The translations under genes and the position numbers were made by a program. The notes beneath the pieces are model-generated. The model was given only the letters and a program-made list of their open reading frames with translations, did no database searches and was not told the DNA's origin. A stretch of DNA of 64,000 bases from Actinomadura violacea. Its GTDB lineage: Bacteria > Actinomycetota > Actinomycetes > Streptosporangiales > Streptosporangiaceae. How positions within the stretch are numbered: the first letter of the stretch is position 1; each line of letters starts with the position of its first letter. Positions 8,075 through 17,165 of the stretch are shown here, piece after piece. Location of the stretch: NCBI RefSeq assembly GCF_017573465.1, contig NZ_JAGEPF010000017.1, positions 1 through 64,000 of the forward strand, in the 5' to 3' direction.

Positions 8075-8596
8075 ATGTCCGATTTCACCCTCACGCTGAT
8101 CAAGCTGGCGTTCCTCGCGGTGCTCTGGCTCTTCGTCATCGCGGCCGTCGGTGTGATCAGGGCCGACCTGTTCGGCTCGAAGGCGGCGACGAAGGCGGCC
8201 GCGCGGGCGGCACAGCAGCCCCGATCCCACAAGGCGGGCCGGCCGCAGCAGGCCGCGGCACCGCCACCGCCGCCGCGCCGCGGCGCCCACGGCGGCGGCA
8301 GCGGCGCCCCCAGCAAGCTCGTGGTCGTCCAGGGCGAGCGGGCCGGCACCGTCATCGACCTCACGGGGGTGCCCATCACCATCGGACGCGCCAATGACGC
8401 CACGCTCGTGGTGACCGACGACTACGCTTCGAGCCGGCATGCCCGACTTTATGCGCAGGACGGTCAGTGGATCGTGGAAGATCTCGGCTCGACCAATGGC
8501 ACATATCTCGGACGCACGAAGGTGAGCCGGCCGATGCCGGTACCGCCCGGCGTACCGGTCCGTATCGGCAAGACCGTGATCGAGCTGCGCAAATGA
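8075..8596 (+). CDS. fhaB: FhaB (FipA-like) membrane-anchored FHA protein
   Basis: 173 residues. An N-terminal transmembrane helix (LIKLAFLAVLWLFVIAAVGV) is followed by a low-complexity Lys/Ala/Pro linker and a C-terminal FHA domain (ITIGRANDATLVV, SSRHARLY, EDLGSTNGTYLG). In mycobacteria the equivalent protein is phosphorylated by PknA and bridges FtsZ and FtsQ. The stop overlaps the start of the phosphatase gene (ATGA at 8593-8596). Confidence 0.95.
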   Translation: MSDFTLTLIKLAFLAVLWLFVIAAVGVIRADLFGSKAATKAAARAAQQPRSHKAGRPQQAAAPPPPPRRGAHGGGSGAPSKLVVVQGERAGTVIDLTGVPITIGRANDATLVVTDDYASSRHARLYAQDGQWIVEDLGSTNGTYLGRTKVSRPMPVPPGVPVRIGKTVIELRK

Positions 8597-10182
8597 CACT
8601 GGGAATCCGCTACGCCGCGCGCTCCGACGTCGGCATGCTGCGCGAGGGCAACGAGGACTCGGCGTACGCGGGGGCGCATCTGCTCGCGGTGGCCGACGGG
8701 ATGGGCGGGCACGTCGGCGGCGAGATCGCCAGTGCCGCCGCGATCGACGCGCTGCGCGGGCTCGACAAGGACCTGCCCGCGAACGAGCTGCTGGCCGCGC
8801 TCGAGCACACGGTGAAGACGGCCAACGACAACCTGCACCGCATCGTCGAGTCCGACCCGGCCCTGCAGGGCATGGGGACGACGCTGACGGCGATGCTGTG
8901 GGCCGGCAACCAGGTCGCGCTCGTCCACATCGGGGACTCGCGCGCCTACCTGCTGCGCGACGGCAGCCTCTTCCAGATCACGCACGACCACACGCTGGTG
9001 CAGTCGCTGGTGGACGAGGGCCGGATCAGCCCGGACGAGGCGGCGACGCACCCGCAGCGGTCGCTGCTGCTGCGCGCGCTCGACGGCCGCGGCGAGGTCG
9101 ATCCGGACCTGTCGCTGCGCGAGGCGAAGGTCGGGGACCGCTACCTGCTGTGCTCGGACGGGCTGTCCGGCGTGGTGACGGCGGAGACGATCTTCCAGGT
9201 GCTGACGGACGCGACGGAGCCGGAGCAGGCCGTCCGGCAGCTGATCGACCTGGCGAACCGGGGCGGCGGCCCGGACAACATCACCTGCGTGGTCGCCGAC
9301 GTGGTGGACCTCGACCGGACGCCGCCGACGGGCGGGCCCGGGCACGCGGTGGGCGCGGCGGCGAACGCCGCGCCGCCGGAGGCGCCGGGCGGCGGGACGG
9401 GCCCGAACACGACGGTGGCCGACACCCCGGCGGGGCGCGCGGCGCAGCTGCGCGACACGATGCCGCAGCCGCCCGTCGCGGTGGACGAGATGCCGCCGCC
9501 GGCGCCGATGCCGATGGGCGAGCCGATGGCGGGGCCGCCGGGCGCGATGCCGCAGGCAGTGCAGGAGCCGATGCCGGCGCCGCAGCGGCGGCGCGGCGGG
9601 GGCGTGCGCAAGTGGATGTGGCTGATCGTGGTGGCGGGCGTCGTGGTGGTGGCCGTGGCGGCGGGCGGTTTCGTGCTCCTGCAGAAGGTCCGGGGCGGCT
9701 ACTACGTCGGCACGGAAGGCGGCAAGGTCGTCCTGTACCGGGGCACGACGCAGAAGGTGCCGGGGCTCAGCCTGTCGCGCAAGGCCGACAAGCAGCCGAA
9801 CCCGCCGATCCTGCTGGCGGACCTGCCGCTCGACCTGCAGGCGCAGGTGAAGGGGACCTACACGGTGAAGGGGCCGTCCGCGCTGGACGACCTGAAGAAC
9901 CGGGCGTGCAAGTACGTCCTGACGGAGGAGGCCGGCAAGGTCGTCGTCGTCAAGGGGCGGGGCCAGCGCAACTGCCAGGAGAAGAAGATCACCAACAGCG
10001 ACATCCCGCTGAGCGAGCTCCCGTCGTCGGACGCGACGGCCGTGACGAAGGGCGGCCTGGCGTTCATCGGGCAGGCGGCCGCGGAGGCCAAGCTCAAGGA
10101 GCTCGGCGACCGCCGCAACGCGTGCAAGGGGAGCAACCCGTCCATCAAGGACTGCCCCTCCGACGGGGGAAGCCATAGATGA
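8593..10182 (+). CDS. pstP: PP2C-type Ser/Thr phosphatase PstP
   Basis: 529 residues. The cytosolic PP2C domain (about 1-240) holds the metal-binding and catalytic motifs: EGNEDSAY, VADGMGGHVGGE, HIGDSRAYLLRDG, CSDGLSGVV and GGPDNITCVV. A Pro/Met/Ala-rich linker follows, then one transmembrane helix near residue 340-362 (WLIVVAGVVVVAVAAGGFVL) and an extracellular domain of about 165 residues containing four cysteines. It is the only PP2C in the operon and is expected to reverse PknA/PknB phosphorylation. It overlaps fhaB and ftsW by 4 bp each. Confidence 0.95.
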   Translation: MTLGIRYAARSDVGMLREGNEDSAYAGAHLLAVADGMGGHVGGEIASAAAIDALRGLDKDLPANELLAALEHTVKTANDNLHRIVESDPALQGMGTTLTAMLWAGNQVALVHIGDSRAYLLRDGSLFQITHDHTLVQSLVDEGRISPDEAATHPQRSLLLRALDGRGEVDPDLSLREAKVGDRYLLCSDGLSGVVTAETIFQVLTDATEPEQAVRQLIDLANRGGGPDNITCVVADVVDLDRTPPTGGPGHAVGAAANAAPPEAPGGGTGPNTTVADTPAGRAAQLRDTMPQPPVAVDEMPPPAPMPMGEPMAGPPGAMPQAVQEPMPAPQRRRGGGVRKWMWLIVVAGVVVVAVAAGGFVLLQKVRGGYYVGTEGGKVVLYRGTTQKVPGLSLSRKADKQPNPPILLADLPLDLQAQVKGTYTVKGPSALDDLKNRACKYVLTEEAGKVVVVKGRGQRNCQEKKITNSDIPLSELPSSDATAVTKGGLAFIGQAAAEAKLKELGDRRNACKGSNPSIKDCPSDGGSHR

Positions 10183-11765
10183 ACTCGCTCGGGGAGCAGA
10201 TCAGGTCGGTCCTGCCCTACCAGCGGCGGAACGCGGCGTCGTTCGCGCTGCTGGCGTTCGCGATGGTGCTGACGCTGTCGGCGTTCGCGGAGGTCGGGCT
10301 GGCCCGTGACGGGTACCTTCCCGCCGGGCTGTTCACCTACGGCGGGGCGCTGCTGGTGCTGGCGTTCGCCGCGTACTTCGTGATGGCGAAGTTCCTGCCG
10401 TACGCCGATCCGCTGCTGCTGCCGCTGGCGGTGGCGCTGAACGGGCTCGGCCTGGCGATGATCTACCGGCTCGACCTGGACACCAGCGAGGGCCACAAGG
10501 TGGCGCAGCTGGCGGGCAAGAAGCTGATTCCCGACGACGCGAACGCCACCGGCCAGCTGATGTGGACGTTCATCGGGATCGCGATGTTCGTCGCGGCCGT
10601 CCTGATCATGCGGGACACCAGCAAGCCGGACGCGCCGCTGTCGTTCACGCCGAAGACGGCGCAGCGCTACACCTACCTGACCGGCCTCGCCGCGATCATC
10701 CTGCTGCTGCTGCCGATCGTGCCGGGCATCGGCGCGGAGATCAACGGCGCCAAGGTGTGGATCCACGTCGGGCCGCTGTCGGTGCAGCCCGGCGAGTTCG
10801 CCAAGCTGCTGCTGGTGGTGTTCTTCGCCGGGTACCTGGTGAACAAGCGGCAGGCGATGTCGCTGATCGGCAAGAAGATCGGCCCGTTCAGCCTGCCCCG
10901 CGCCCGCGACCTCGGCCCGATCGTGGTCATCTGGTTCTTCAGCCTGGGCGTGCTGTTCATGCAGAAGGACCTCGGTACGGCGCTGCTGTACTTCGGCCTG
11001 TTCGTGTCGATGCTGTACATCGCGACGCAGCGGTTGTCGTGGGTGGCGATCGGCATCGGGATGCTGGCCGTCGGCGTGTTCGTGGCGACGCAGCTGCCGT
11101 TCATGGCGCACGTCAACCAGCGCATCGACATCTGGCAGAACCCGAAGCCGTACTTCGACGGCGGCTGCCTGCTGCACGACGGCAAGGTCGTCCCCGTCAA
11201 CCCCGACACGACGATCTACAAGAAGGAGCAGGCCGCCGGCAGCGGCTACCCGGGCTTCACGGCCTGCACGAAGCTCGGCGGCGACTACTCCGACAGCCGG
11301 CAGCTGATGATGGGCCTGTTCTCGCTCGGCGAGGGCGGGGTGCTCGGCAAGGGCCTCGGGCAGGGCGAGCCGTGGCGGACGCCGCTGTCGTTCAGCGACT
11401 TCATCTTCGACTCGATGGGCGAGGAGCTCGGTCTCACCGGGTTGATGGCGCTGCTGCTGATCTACGCCTTAATCGTGCAGCGCGGGATGAAGACCGCGGT
11501 GGCCGCGCGGGACCCGTACCTGAAGCTGTTCGCGGGCGGCGTCTCGTTCGTGCTGGCGCTGCAGGTCTTCGTGATCGTCGGCGGTGTCACCAAGCTGATC
11601 CCGCTGACGGGTCTGACCACGCCGTTCCTGTCGCAGGGCGGTTCGTCGCTGATGGCGAACTGGATCCTGATCGCGATCCTGGTCCGGATGAGCCACGACG
11701 CCCGCAAGCCCGCCCCGCAGGCCATCCAGGACGAGGGCATGACCCAGATCGTGAGCACGAGGTGA
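10179..11765 (+). CDS. ftsW: FtsW/RodA/SpoVE-family peptidoglycan polymerase
   Basis: 528 residues with about twelve membrane segments. The SEDS motifs are present: PGEFAKLLLVVFFAGYL, FMQKDLGTALLYFG (with the catalytic Asp of the polymerase) and LPLTGLTTPFLSQGGSSLM. SEDS proteins polymerise lipid II glycan chains with a partner class B PBP, here the adjacent pbpA product. In this operon the gene is called RodA or FtsW; the family is certain but the septal versus elongation assignment is not. It is translationally coupled to pstP. Confidence 0.93.
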   Translation: MNSLGEQIRSVLPYQRRNAASFALLAFAMVLTLSAFAEVGLARDGYLPAGLFTYGGALLVLAFAAYFVMAKFLPYADPLLLPLAVALNGLGLAMIYRLDLDTSEGHKVAQLAGKKLIPDDANATGQLMWTFIGIAMFVAAVLIMRDTSKPDAPLSFTPKTAQRYTYLTGLAAIILLLLPIVPGIGAEINGAKVWIHVGPLSVQPGEFAKLLLVVFFAGYLVNKRQAMSLIGKKIGPFSLPRARDLGPIVVIWFFSLGVLFMQKDLGTALLYFGLFVSMLYIATQRLSWVAIGIGMLAVGVFVATQLPFMAHVNQRIDIWQNPKPYFDGGCLLHDGKVVPVNPDTTIYKKEQAAGSGYPGFTACTKLGGDYSDSRQLMMGLFSLGEGGVLGKGLGQGEPWRTPLSFSDFIFDSMGEELGLTGLMALLLIYALIVQRGMKTAVAARDPYLKLFAGGVSFVLALQVFVIVGGVTKLIPLTGLTTPFLSQGGSSLMANWILIAILVRMSHDARKPAPQAIQDEGMTQIVSTR

Positions 11766-11775
11766 TCTCCGCTCC

Positions 11776-13260
11776 ATGAACATGGACAAGCCGATCCGCT
11801 GGGTGGCCGTCTTCGGGATGCTGCTGTTCTTCGGGTTGATGGCACAGGTGAACTACGTCCAGGGCAGCGAGGCGGAGAGCCTGCGCACCGACCCGCACAA
11901 CGCGCGGCAGTACCAGGACCTGTTCAACTCGCCGCGCGGGGAGATCTCGGCGGGCGGCGAGGTGCTGGTGACGTCGCCGTCGACGGGCAAGGACAGCCCG
12001 AAGTTCGGCCGCGCCTACAAGGACGGGCCGATCTTCGCGCCGATCACCGGGTTCTTCGGCGGCAGCGGGACCGCCACGCAGGTCGAGCGCGCCTACAACT
12101 CGCTGCTGGGCGGCAAGGACAAGCGGATCGCCAACCAGCACTGGTTCGACACGTTCATCGGCAAGAAGCCGGAGGGCGCGAACCTGGAGCTGACGATCGA
12201 CCCGCAGGCGCAGCGGACCGCGTACGCGCAGCTGAAGGCGCAGACGGCGCCGGGCCGCCGCGGCGGCGCGGTGGTGATCGACGCCAAGACGGGCGCGATC
12301 CGGGTGGCGGCGTCGTGGCCGTCCTACGACCCGAACGAGGTGGCGCCGCAGACCGGTGACAAGGGCGTCAAGCGGCTGGGCGAGCTGCAGAAGGGCAGCG
12401 GCGTGCTCCGGCCGCTGAACGACAACGCGCTGAGCCAGACGTTCCCGCCGGGGTCGACGTTCAAGACCGTCACGGCGACGGAGGCGATGCGCAAGCTCGG
12501 CATCAACGACCAGACGACGGTGAACACCTCGCCGCTCAAGCTGCCGGAGTCGGGGATCAACCTGCCGAACGACAGCGACAGCGGGGCGTGCGGCTCGTCG
12601 GCGCCGTTGAAGGGCGCGTACGCCGAGTCCTGCAACACCTCGTTCGGGCGGCTGGCGCTGCAGCTCGGCATCGAGCGGCTGAGCCAGGGCGCCGCCGACT
12701 ACGGGTTCGGCAAGCACGTCACGATCGAGCCGTACATGCCCGCGGCGGAGAGCGACGTGCCGATCAACTTCATGGGCGCCGACGGCAAGCAGCAGCACAC
12801 CGGCCAGGACGCGACGGCGCGGTCCGGCATCGGCCAGGAGAACGTGCGGGCGACGCCGCTGCAGATGGCGATGGTCGCCTCCGCGGTCGTGAACCACGGC
12901 AAGCTGATGAACCCCTACGTCGTCGACGACGTGCGGGCGAAGGACCAGAGCGAGCTCTACAAGGCCTCGCCGAAGCAGTACGGCGAGCCGCTGTCGGGCG
13001 ACCAGGCGTCCCAGCTCCAGGACATGATGCGCGCGGTGGTCGCGCAGGGCACCGCGAAGAACCTGCAGGGCATGAACATCGCCGGCAAGACCGGTACCGC
13101 GGAGCAGGACGGCAACCCGAACGCGCGCTGGTTCGTCGGGTTCGCCCCGGCCGACAATCCGCGGTACGGGTTCGCGGTGATGACCGAGGGCAGCGGCTTC
13201 GGCGCGACCGGCGCGGGCCCGATCGCCGCGGCGATCATGCGCCAGGTGCTGAAGAAGTGA
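11776..13260 (+). CDS. pbpA: Class B penicillin-binding protein PbpA
   Basis: 494 residues; starts at 11776 and 11782 are both possible. One N-terminal anchor (IRWVAVFGMLLFFGLMAQV) is followed by a dimerisation/pedestal region and a transpeptidase domain with all three active-site motifs: STFK at 227-230 (catalytic Ser), SCN in YAESCNTSF, and KTGTAEQ. It cross-links peptidoglycan outside the membrane as partner of the SEDS protein encoded just upstream. PknA starts within its stop codon. Confidence 0.95.
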   Translation: MNMDKPIRWVAVFGMLLFFGLMAQVNYVQGSEAESLRTDPHNARQYQDLFNSPRGEISAGGEVLVTSPSTGKDSPKFGRAYKDGPIFAPITGFFGGSGTATQVERAYNSLLGGKDKRIANQHWFDTFIGKKPEGANLELTIDPQAQRTAYAQLKAQTAPGRRGGAVVIDAKTGAIRVAASWPSYDPNEVAPQTGDKGVKRLGELQKGSGVLRPLNDNALSQTFPPGSTFKTVTATEAMRKLGINDQTTVNTSPLKLPESGINLPNDSDSGACGSSAPLKGAYAESCNTSFGRLALQLGIERLSQGAADYGFGKHVTIEPYMPAAESDVPINFMGADGKQQHTGQDATARSGIGQENVRATPLQMAMVASAVVNHGKLMNPYVVDDVRAKDQSELYKASPKQYGEPLSGDQASQLQDMMRAVVAQGTAKNLQGMNIAGKTGTAEQDGNPNARWFVGFAPADNPRYGFAVMTEGSGFGATGAGPIAAAIMRQVLKK

Positions 13261-14693
13261 GCGCGGGCCTCGTCCTGAAGAACCGGTACCGGCTGCTGGA
13301 GCGGCTGGCCACCGGGGGGATGGGCGAGGTCTGGCGGGCCCGGGACGAGTCGCTGGGCCGTCCGGTGGCGGTGAAGCTGCTGCGGCTGGAGCTCGGCGGG
13401 GACCTGTCGGCGCGGGCCCGGTTCGAGTCGGAGGCGCAGTTCGCGGCGGGCCTGCAGCACACCGGGATCGCGCAGGCGTTCGACTACGGCGAGCAGGACG
13501 GCCGGACGTTCCTGGTGATGGAGCTGGTGCCGGGCGAGCCGCTCGACGAGATCCTCGCGCGCGACGGCGGCCTGCCGGTGGAGGCGGTCCTGGACCTGCT
13601 GGTGCAGGCGGGCCGGGCGCTGGCGGTGGCGCACGAGGCGGGGATCGTGCACCGCGACGTGAAGCCGGCGAACCTGATGGTGTCGCCGGACGGCACCCTG
13701 AAGATCACCGATTTCGGCATCGCGCGGCGGCTGGCGGCGGCGTCGCAGACCGCGACCGGGATGGTCATGGGGACGGCGCACTACATCTCCCCGGAGCAGG
13801 CGTCGGCGACCGGGATCACCACGGCCGCCGACCTGTACTCGCTGGGCGTGGTGGCCTTCGAGTGCCTGGCCGGCGAGCCGCCGTTCGACGGGCAGACGCC
13901 GGTGGAGGTGGCGCTCAAGCACGTCCGGGACGCGCCGCCGGAGCTGCCGGCGCGGGTGCCGGAGTCGGCCCGCGCGCTGATCATGGAGCTGCTGGCGAAG
14001 GACCCGGCGGACCGTCCGGCCGGGGCGTCGGCGCTCGCGGACCGGGCTTTGGAGATCCGGCGGTCGCTGAGCACGGGACGCCGTGCCCGGGACGGCCGGC
14101 CGGGGCAGCGCCCCGCGGCCGTCGACCCGGTGGCCGAGCCGCTGCGCACCGGCCCCGCGCCCGAGCGGCGGACGGCAAGATCATCTACTTTGTCGGGATT
14201 TGACGCTGACGGTGCGGAGGATAACCTCACCAGCGGAACGGGAACCGGGCAACGGCGCACGGTACTGGCGTTCACCTCGGTCGCCGCGGTGCTGCTGGTG
14301 GTGGGGGCCATCGTCGCGGGCTCGCTGTGGAAGGGCGCGTCCGGTTCGGCCCGCGACCGCCGGGACGCGCCCCGGACCCCGGTCATGAGCCCGGTCGGCG
14401 GCGACAGCGTGGACGTCCCGGCCACCGCGCCCGGCCGGCCGCGGGCCGGGCGGACGCCGACCCCCGGACCGGCTGTCACCCGGCCGCACCGGACGCATAG
14501 GATCCGTCCGTCAACGTCACCGAGCCGCAAGGCGTCCCCTACACACAAGCCGACCACGAAACCGTCCCGGGCGACTCCCACCGCCCCTGAGCCCACACCG
14601 ACACCGACGGCGAGCACCACGACTCCGTCAACTCCGAGCCCGGATCCCTCGCCCACGCAGAGCGGGGAGCTAAGTTCGGACACCAAGGTGTAG
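13257..14693 (+). CDS. pknA: Ser/Thr protein kinase PknA
   Basis: 478 residues from the GTG at 13257 overlapping the pbpA stop (GTGA). The kinase domain (about 8-265) has a P-loop LATGGMGEVW, the catalytic loop VHRDVKPANLMV, DFG, and the APE-like loop HYISPEQA. A juxtamembrane region precedes a TM helix near residues 335-357 (AFTSVAAVLLVVGAIVAGSL). The outside tail is a short Pro/Thr/Ser-rich stretch with no PASTA repeats, as expected for PknA. It controls growth and division by phosphorylating operon partners such as FhaA/B and division proteins. Confidence 0.95.
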   Translation: MSAGLVLKNRYRLLERLATGGMGEVWRARDESLGRPVAVKLLRLELGGDLSARARFESEAQFAAGLQHTGIAQAFDYGEQDGRTFLVMELVPGEPLDEILARDGGLPVEAVLDLLVQAGRALAVAHEAGIVHRDVKPANLMVSPDGTLKITDFGIARRLAAASQTATGMVMGTAHYISPEQASATGITTAADLYSLGVVAFECLAGEPPFDGQTPVEVALKHVRDAPPELPARVPESARALIMELLAKDPADRPAGASALADRALEIRRSLSTGRRARDGRPGQRPAAVDPVAEPLRTGPAPERRTARSSTLSGFDADGAEDNLTSGTGTGQRRTVLAFTSVAAVLLVVGAIVAGSLWKGASGSARDRRDAPRTPVMSPVGGDSVDVPATAPGRPRAGRTPTPGPAVTRPHRTHRIRPSTSPSRKASPTHKPTTKPSRATPTAPEPTPTPTASTTTPSTPSPDPSPTQSGELSSDTKV

Positions 14694-14715
14694 ACGTACG
14701 AGGGAAAGTGCACAT

Positions 14716-16524
14716 ATGAGTCAACCTCGGCTGCTCGGCGGCCGCTACGAGCTCGACACGGTGATCGGGCGTGGCGGCATGGCCGAGGTCTACCGTGCCC
14801 GTGATCTGCGATTGGATCGCGTGGTCGCGATCAAGACGCTGCGCTCGGACCTGGCGCGCGACCCCACGTTCCAGGCCCGCTTCCGGCGCGAGGCGCAGTC
14901 GGCCGCGTCGCTGAACCACCCCTCCGTCATCGCCGTGTACGACACCGGCGAGGACATGATCGGCGATACCCCGATCCCCTACATCGTGATGGAGTACGTC
15001 GACGGGAGCACGCTGCGCGACCTGCTGCGGGAGAACCGCGCGCTGCTCCCGGAGAAGGCACTGGAGATCACCGACGGGATCCTGCGGGCGCTGGACTACA
15101 GCCACCGCGGCGGGATCGTGCACCGCGACATCAAGCCGGCGAACGTGATGCTGACCCGGCAGCACGAGGTCAAGGTCATGGACTTCGGCATCGCCCGGGC
15201 CATGGCCGACTCGGCGTCCACGATGACGCAGACGGCGCAGGTGATCGGCACCGCGCAGTACCTGTCGCCGGAGCAGGCGCAGGCCAAGCGGGTCGACGCC
15301 CGCAGCGACATCTACTCGACCGGCTGCGTGCTGTACGAGCTGCTCACCGGCCGTCCGCCGTTCACCGGCGACTCCCCGGTCGCGATCGCCTACCAGCACG
15401 TCCGGGAGGAGCCGGTCCCGCCGTCGCAGGTCGACCCGCAGATCCCGCAGTGGGCGGACGCGATGGTCCTGAAGGCGATGGCGAAGGACGCCGACCACCG
15501 CTACCAGAACGCGACGGAGTTCCGGCAGGAGATCCAGCGCGTCCTGCAGGGCCAGCCGGTGGCCTCGACGGCGGCGTCGACGATGCTGATGGGCGCGCAG
15601 CCGCAGGGCACCCAGGTGATGGGCGGCTATCCCGGTGGCGCGCACACGCAGGTCCAGCGCCCGATGGACGACGGCTACACCCTGCCGCCCGCCCACTACG
15701 ACGACGGCCTCGACCACCGCGGCGGCGGCGGCAAGAAGGCGGCGCTGTGGATCGCGCTGGCCGTGGTGTTCATCGGCGGCGCCGCGCTCGTCGGCTGGAT
15801 GATGAGCGGCGGCGGGGGCGGCGGCAGCGACAAGGTCGCGGTCCCGACCTCGATCGTCAACACGCAGCAGGACGCCGCGAAGGCGCAGCTGACCAAGCTC
15901 GGCCTGACGGTCGGCGACCCGAAGTACGACTACAGCGACGAGGTCGACAAGGGCCTGGTCATCACCTCGACGCCGAAGCCCGGCACCGAGCTGAAGAAGG
16001 GCTCCTCGGTCGTCCTGCTGGTCTCCAGGGGCTCCAAGCCGGTGCCGAAGGTCGAGGTCCCGGACGTGACCGGCAAGACCTACTCGGTCGCGAAGAGCAT
16101 GCTGGAGGAGAAGGGCTTCAAGGTCGAGAAGTCGGTGCAGACGAGCGACAGCGTCCCGCGGCTCAGCGTGATCAGCACCGACCCGACGGCCGGCTCGCAG
16201 GTGAAGCCGAAGTCGACGGTGACCGTCGTCATCTCCAACGGCCCGAGCAACCTCAAGGTCCCGGCGCTGTTCAACAGCAGCAAGCGGGCGGCCTGCTCGA
16301 AGCTGGAGAGCCTCGGCCTGAGGTGCAAGGTGCAGGAGGGCACGCCGCCGCCGGACAAGCAGGTCGCGACCGGTTTCGTCTACGACCAGTCGCCCGGCCA
16401 GGACGCGACGGTGGCCCCCGGCGACACGGTGACGATCTTCGTGGCGCAGCAGCCCACCCAGCCGCCGAACCCGACGGACTCACCGACCACGGGCATTCCC
16501 AACTTCCCCAACTGGGGTAACTGA
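14716..16524 (+). CDS. pknB: Ser/Thr protein kinase PknB with PASTA repeats
   Basis: 602 residues. The kinase domain is at about 8-270 (IGRGGMAEVYRARD; IVHRDIKPANVML; DFGIARAMAD with Thr residues of the activation loop). A Gly-rich spacer leads to a TM helix near 342-365 (ALWIALAVVFIGGAALVGWM), then three PASTA domains (about 374-440, 443-512, 513-580), for example VEVPDVTGKTYSVAKSMLEE. PASTA domains sense muropeptides or lipid II outside the cell. The gene has a 22-bp gap after pknA and is followed at once by a strong terminator, closing the operon. Confidence 0.96.
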   Translation: MSQPRLLGGRYELDTVIGRGGMAEVYRARDLRLDRVVAIKTLRSDLARDPTFQARFRREAQSAASLNHPSVIAVYDTGEDMIGDTPIPYIVMEYVDGSTLRDLLRENRALLPEKALEITDGILRALDYSHRGGIVHRDIKPANVMLTRQHEVKVMDFGIARAMADSASTMTQTAQVIGTAQYLSPEQAQAKRVDARSDIYSTGCVLYELLTGRPPFTGDSPVAIAYQHVREEPVPPSQVDPQIPQWADAMVLKAMAKDADHRYQNATEFRQEIQRVLQGQPVASTAASTMLMGAQPQGTQVMGGYPGGAHTQVQRPMDDGYTLPPAHYDDGLDHRGGGGKKAALWIALAVVFIGGAALVGWMMSGGGGGGSDKVAVPTSIVNTQQDAAKAQLTKLGLTVGDPKYDYSDEVDKGLVITSTPKPGTELKKGSSVVLLVSRGSKPVPKVEVPDVTGKTYSVAKSMLEEKGFKVEKSVQTSDSVPRLSVISTDPTAGSQVKPKSTVTVVISNGPSNLKVPALFNSSKRAACSKLESLGLRCKVQEGTPPPDKQVATGFVYDQSPGQDATVAPGDTVTIFVAQQPTQPPNPTDSPTTGIPNFPNWGN

Positions 16525-16533
16525 CCGAACGAC

Positions 16534-16567
16534 GAAGGGCCCGCCCCCCGCAGGGGACGGGCCCTTC
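16534..16567 (+). terminator. Rho-independent terminator of the fhaA-pknB operon
   Basis: GAAGGGCCCG (16534-16543) pairs perfectly with CGGGCCCTTC (16558-16567), with an inner CCCC/GGGG stem. It begins 9 bp after the pknB stop. Confidence 0.8.
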
Positions 16568-16823
16568 AACATGTCCACAAGCCCCACGCACCCACCACCC
16601 CCAACCGGCAGCGCAACCACGACGCACCAGCAGAAGATCGTCCGTAAGCAAGGCCGGCAGCGACCCGAGCGTTGCGATCGCGTGCGAAGCCAGATTCGAG
16701 CGAAGCAAGAATCTGATCGCGCAGCGAGCCCCTAGGCGAGCCGGAGCGATGCAGCGATCGCCGCAGTGCCCGCCGAAGGGAGGGCCCCCAGGGCCCGACC
16801 GCCAAGGGCAATGCAAATAAGTA
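16568..16823. other. Gene-free, structured intergenic segment
   Basis: No convincing reading frame. The segment holds a hairpin CAGATTC (16691-16697) / GAATCTG (16709-16715) set inside GATCGCG-type dyads, and repeated GCGATCG and GAGCGA-like words. It lies between two strong terminators, so it could be a small RNA, a processed 3' region or a dispersed repeat. No promoter is evident. Confidence 0.4.
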
Positions 16824-16860
16824 AGGGCTTCCGCCACTCGGGGGCAATGGCGGAAGCCCT
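16824..16860. terminator. Second strong hairpin (terminator)
   Basis: Perfect 13-bp arms AGGGCTTCCGCCA (16824-16836) and TGGCGGAAGCCCT (16848-16860). It could terminate the leftward sortase operon (last stop 16960) or a transcript from 16568-16823. Confidence 0.6.
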
Positions 16861-16959
16861 CGATAGGTCTTCGTGTGGGGCGTCTCGGACGTTACGGGTT
16901 TCAACCGAACTTTTCTGATGTATCCGGCATGACGCCCAGCGGGGGCCTGAACGTGCAGG

Positions 16960-17157
16960 TCAGCGGGGTTGTGTGGTCGAGGTCCCGGCGGGGGTCGGGG
17001 TGCCGTCGACGACGCCGTGGTCGATCTGGACCTTGGGTTCGAGCCAGGGGAACACGCCCCACCACAGGACGGCGGCGAGGGCGGCGGCGATCGCGAGGGC
17101 GATGCCGGTCTTGGCGGGCCAGGTGCCGGGCAGGTGGCGCCAGAGCCAGGCGTACAC
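16960..17157 (-). CDS. Small single-pass membrane protein
   Basis: 65 residues from the GTG at 17155-17157, with an AGGAG site overlapping the stop of the upstream sortase gene. One hydrophobic helix (TGIALAIAAALAAVLWWGVF) sits after a short basic N-terminus, followed by a Thr/Pro-rich tail predicted outside. It is translationally linked to the class E sortase, so a role in surface-protein attachment is plausible, but it has no LPxTG signal. No family recognised. Confidence 0.6.
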   Translation of the reverse strand: MYAWLWRHLPGTWPAKTGIALAIAAALAAVLWWGVFPWLEPKVQIDHGVVDGTPTPAGTSTTQPR

Positions 17158-17165
17158 GGTCTCTC

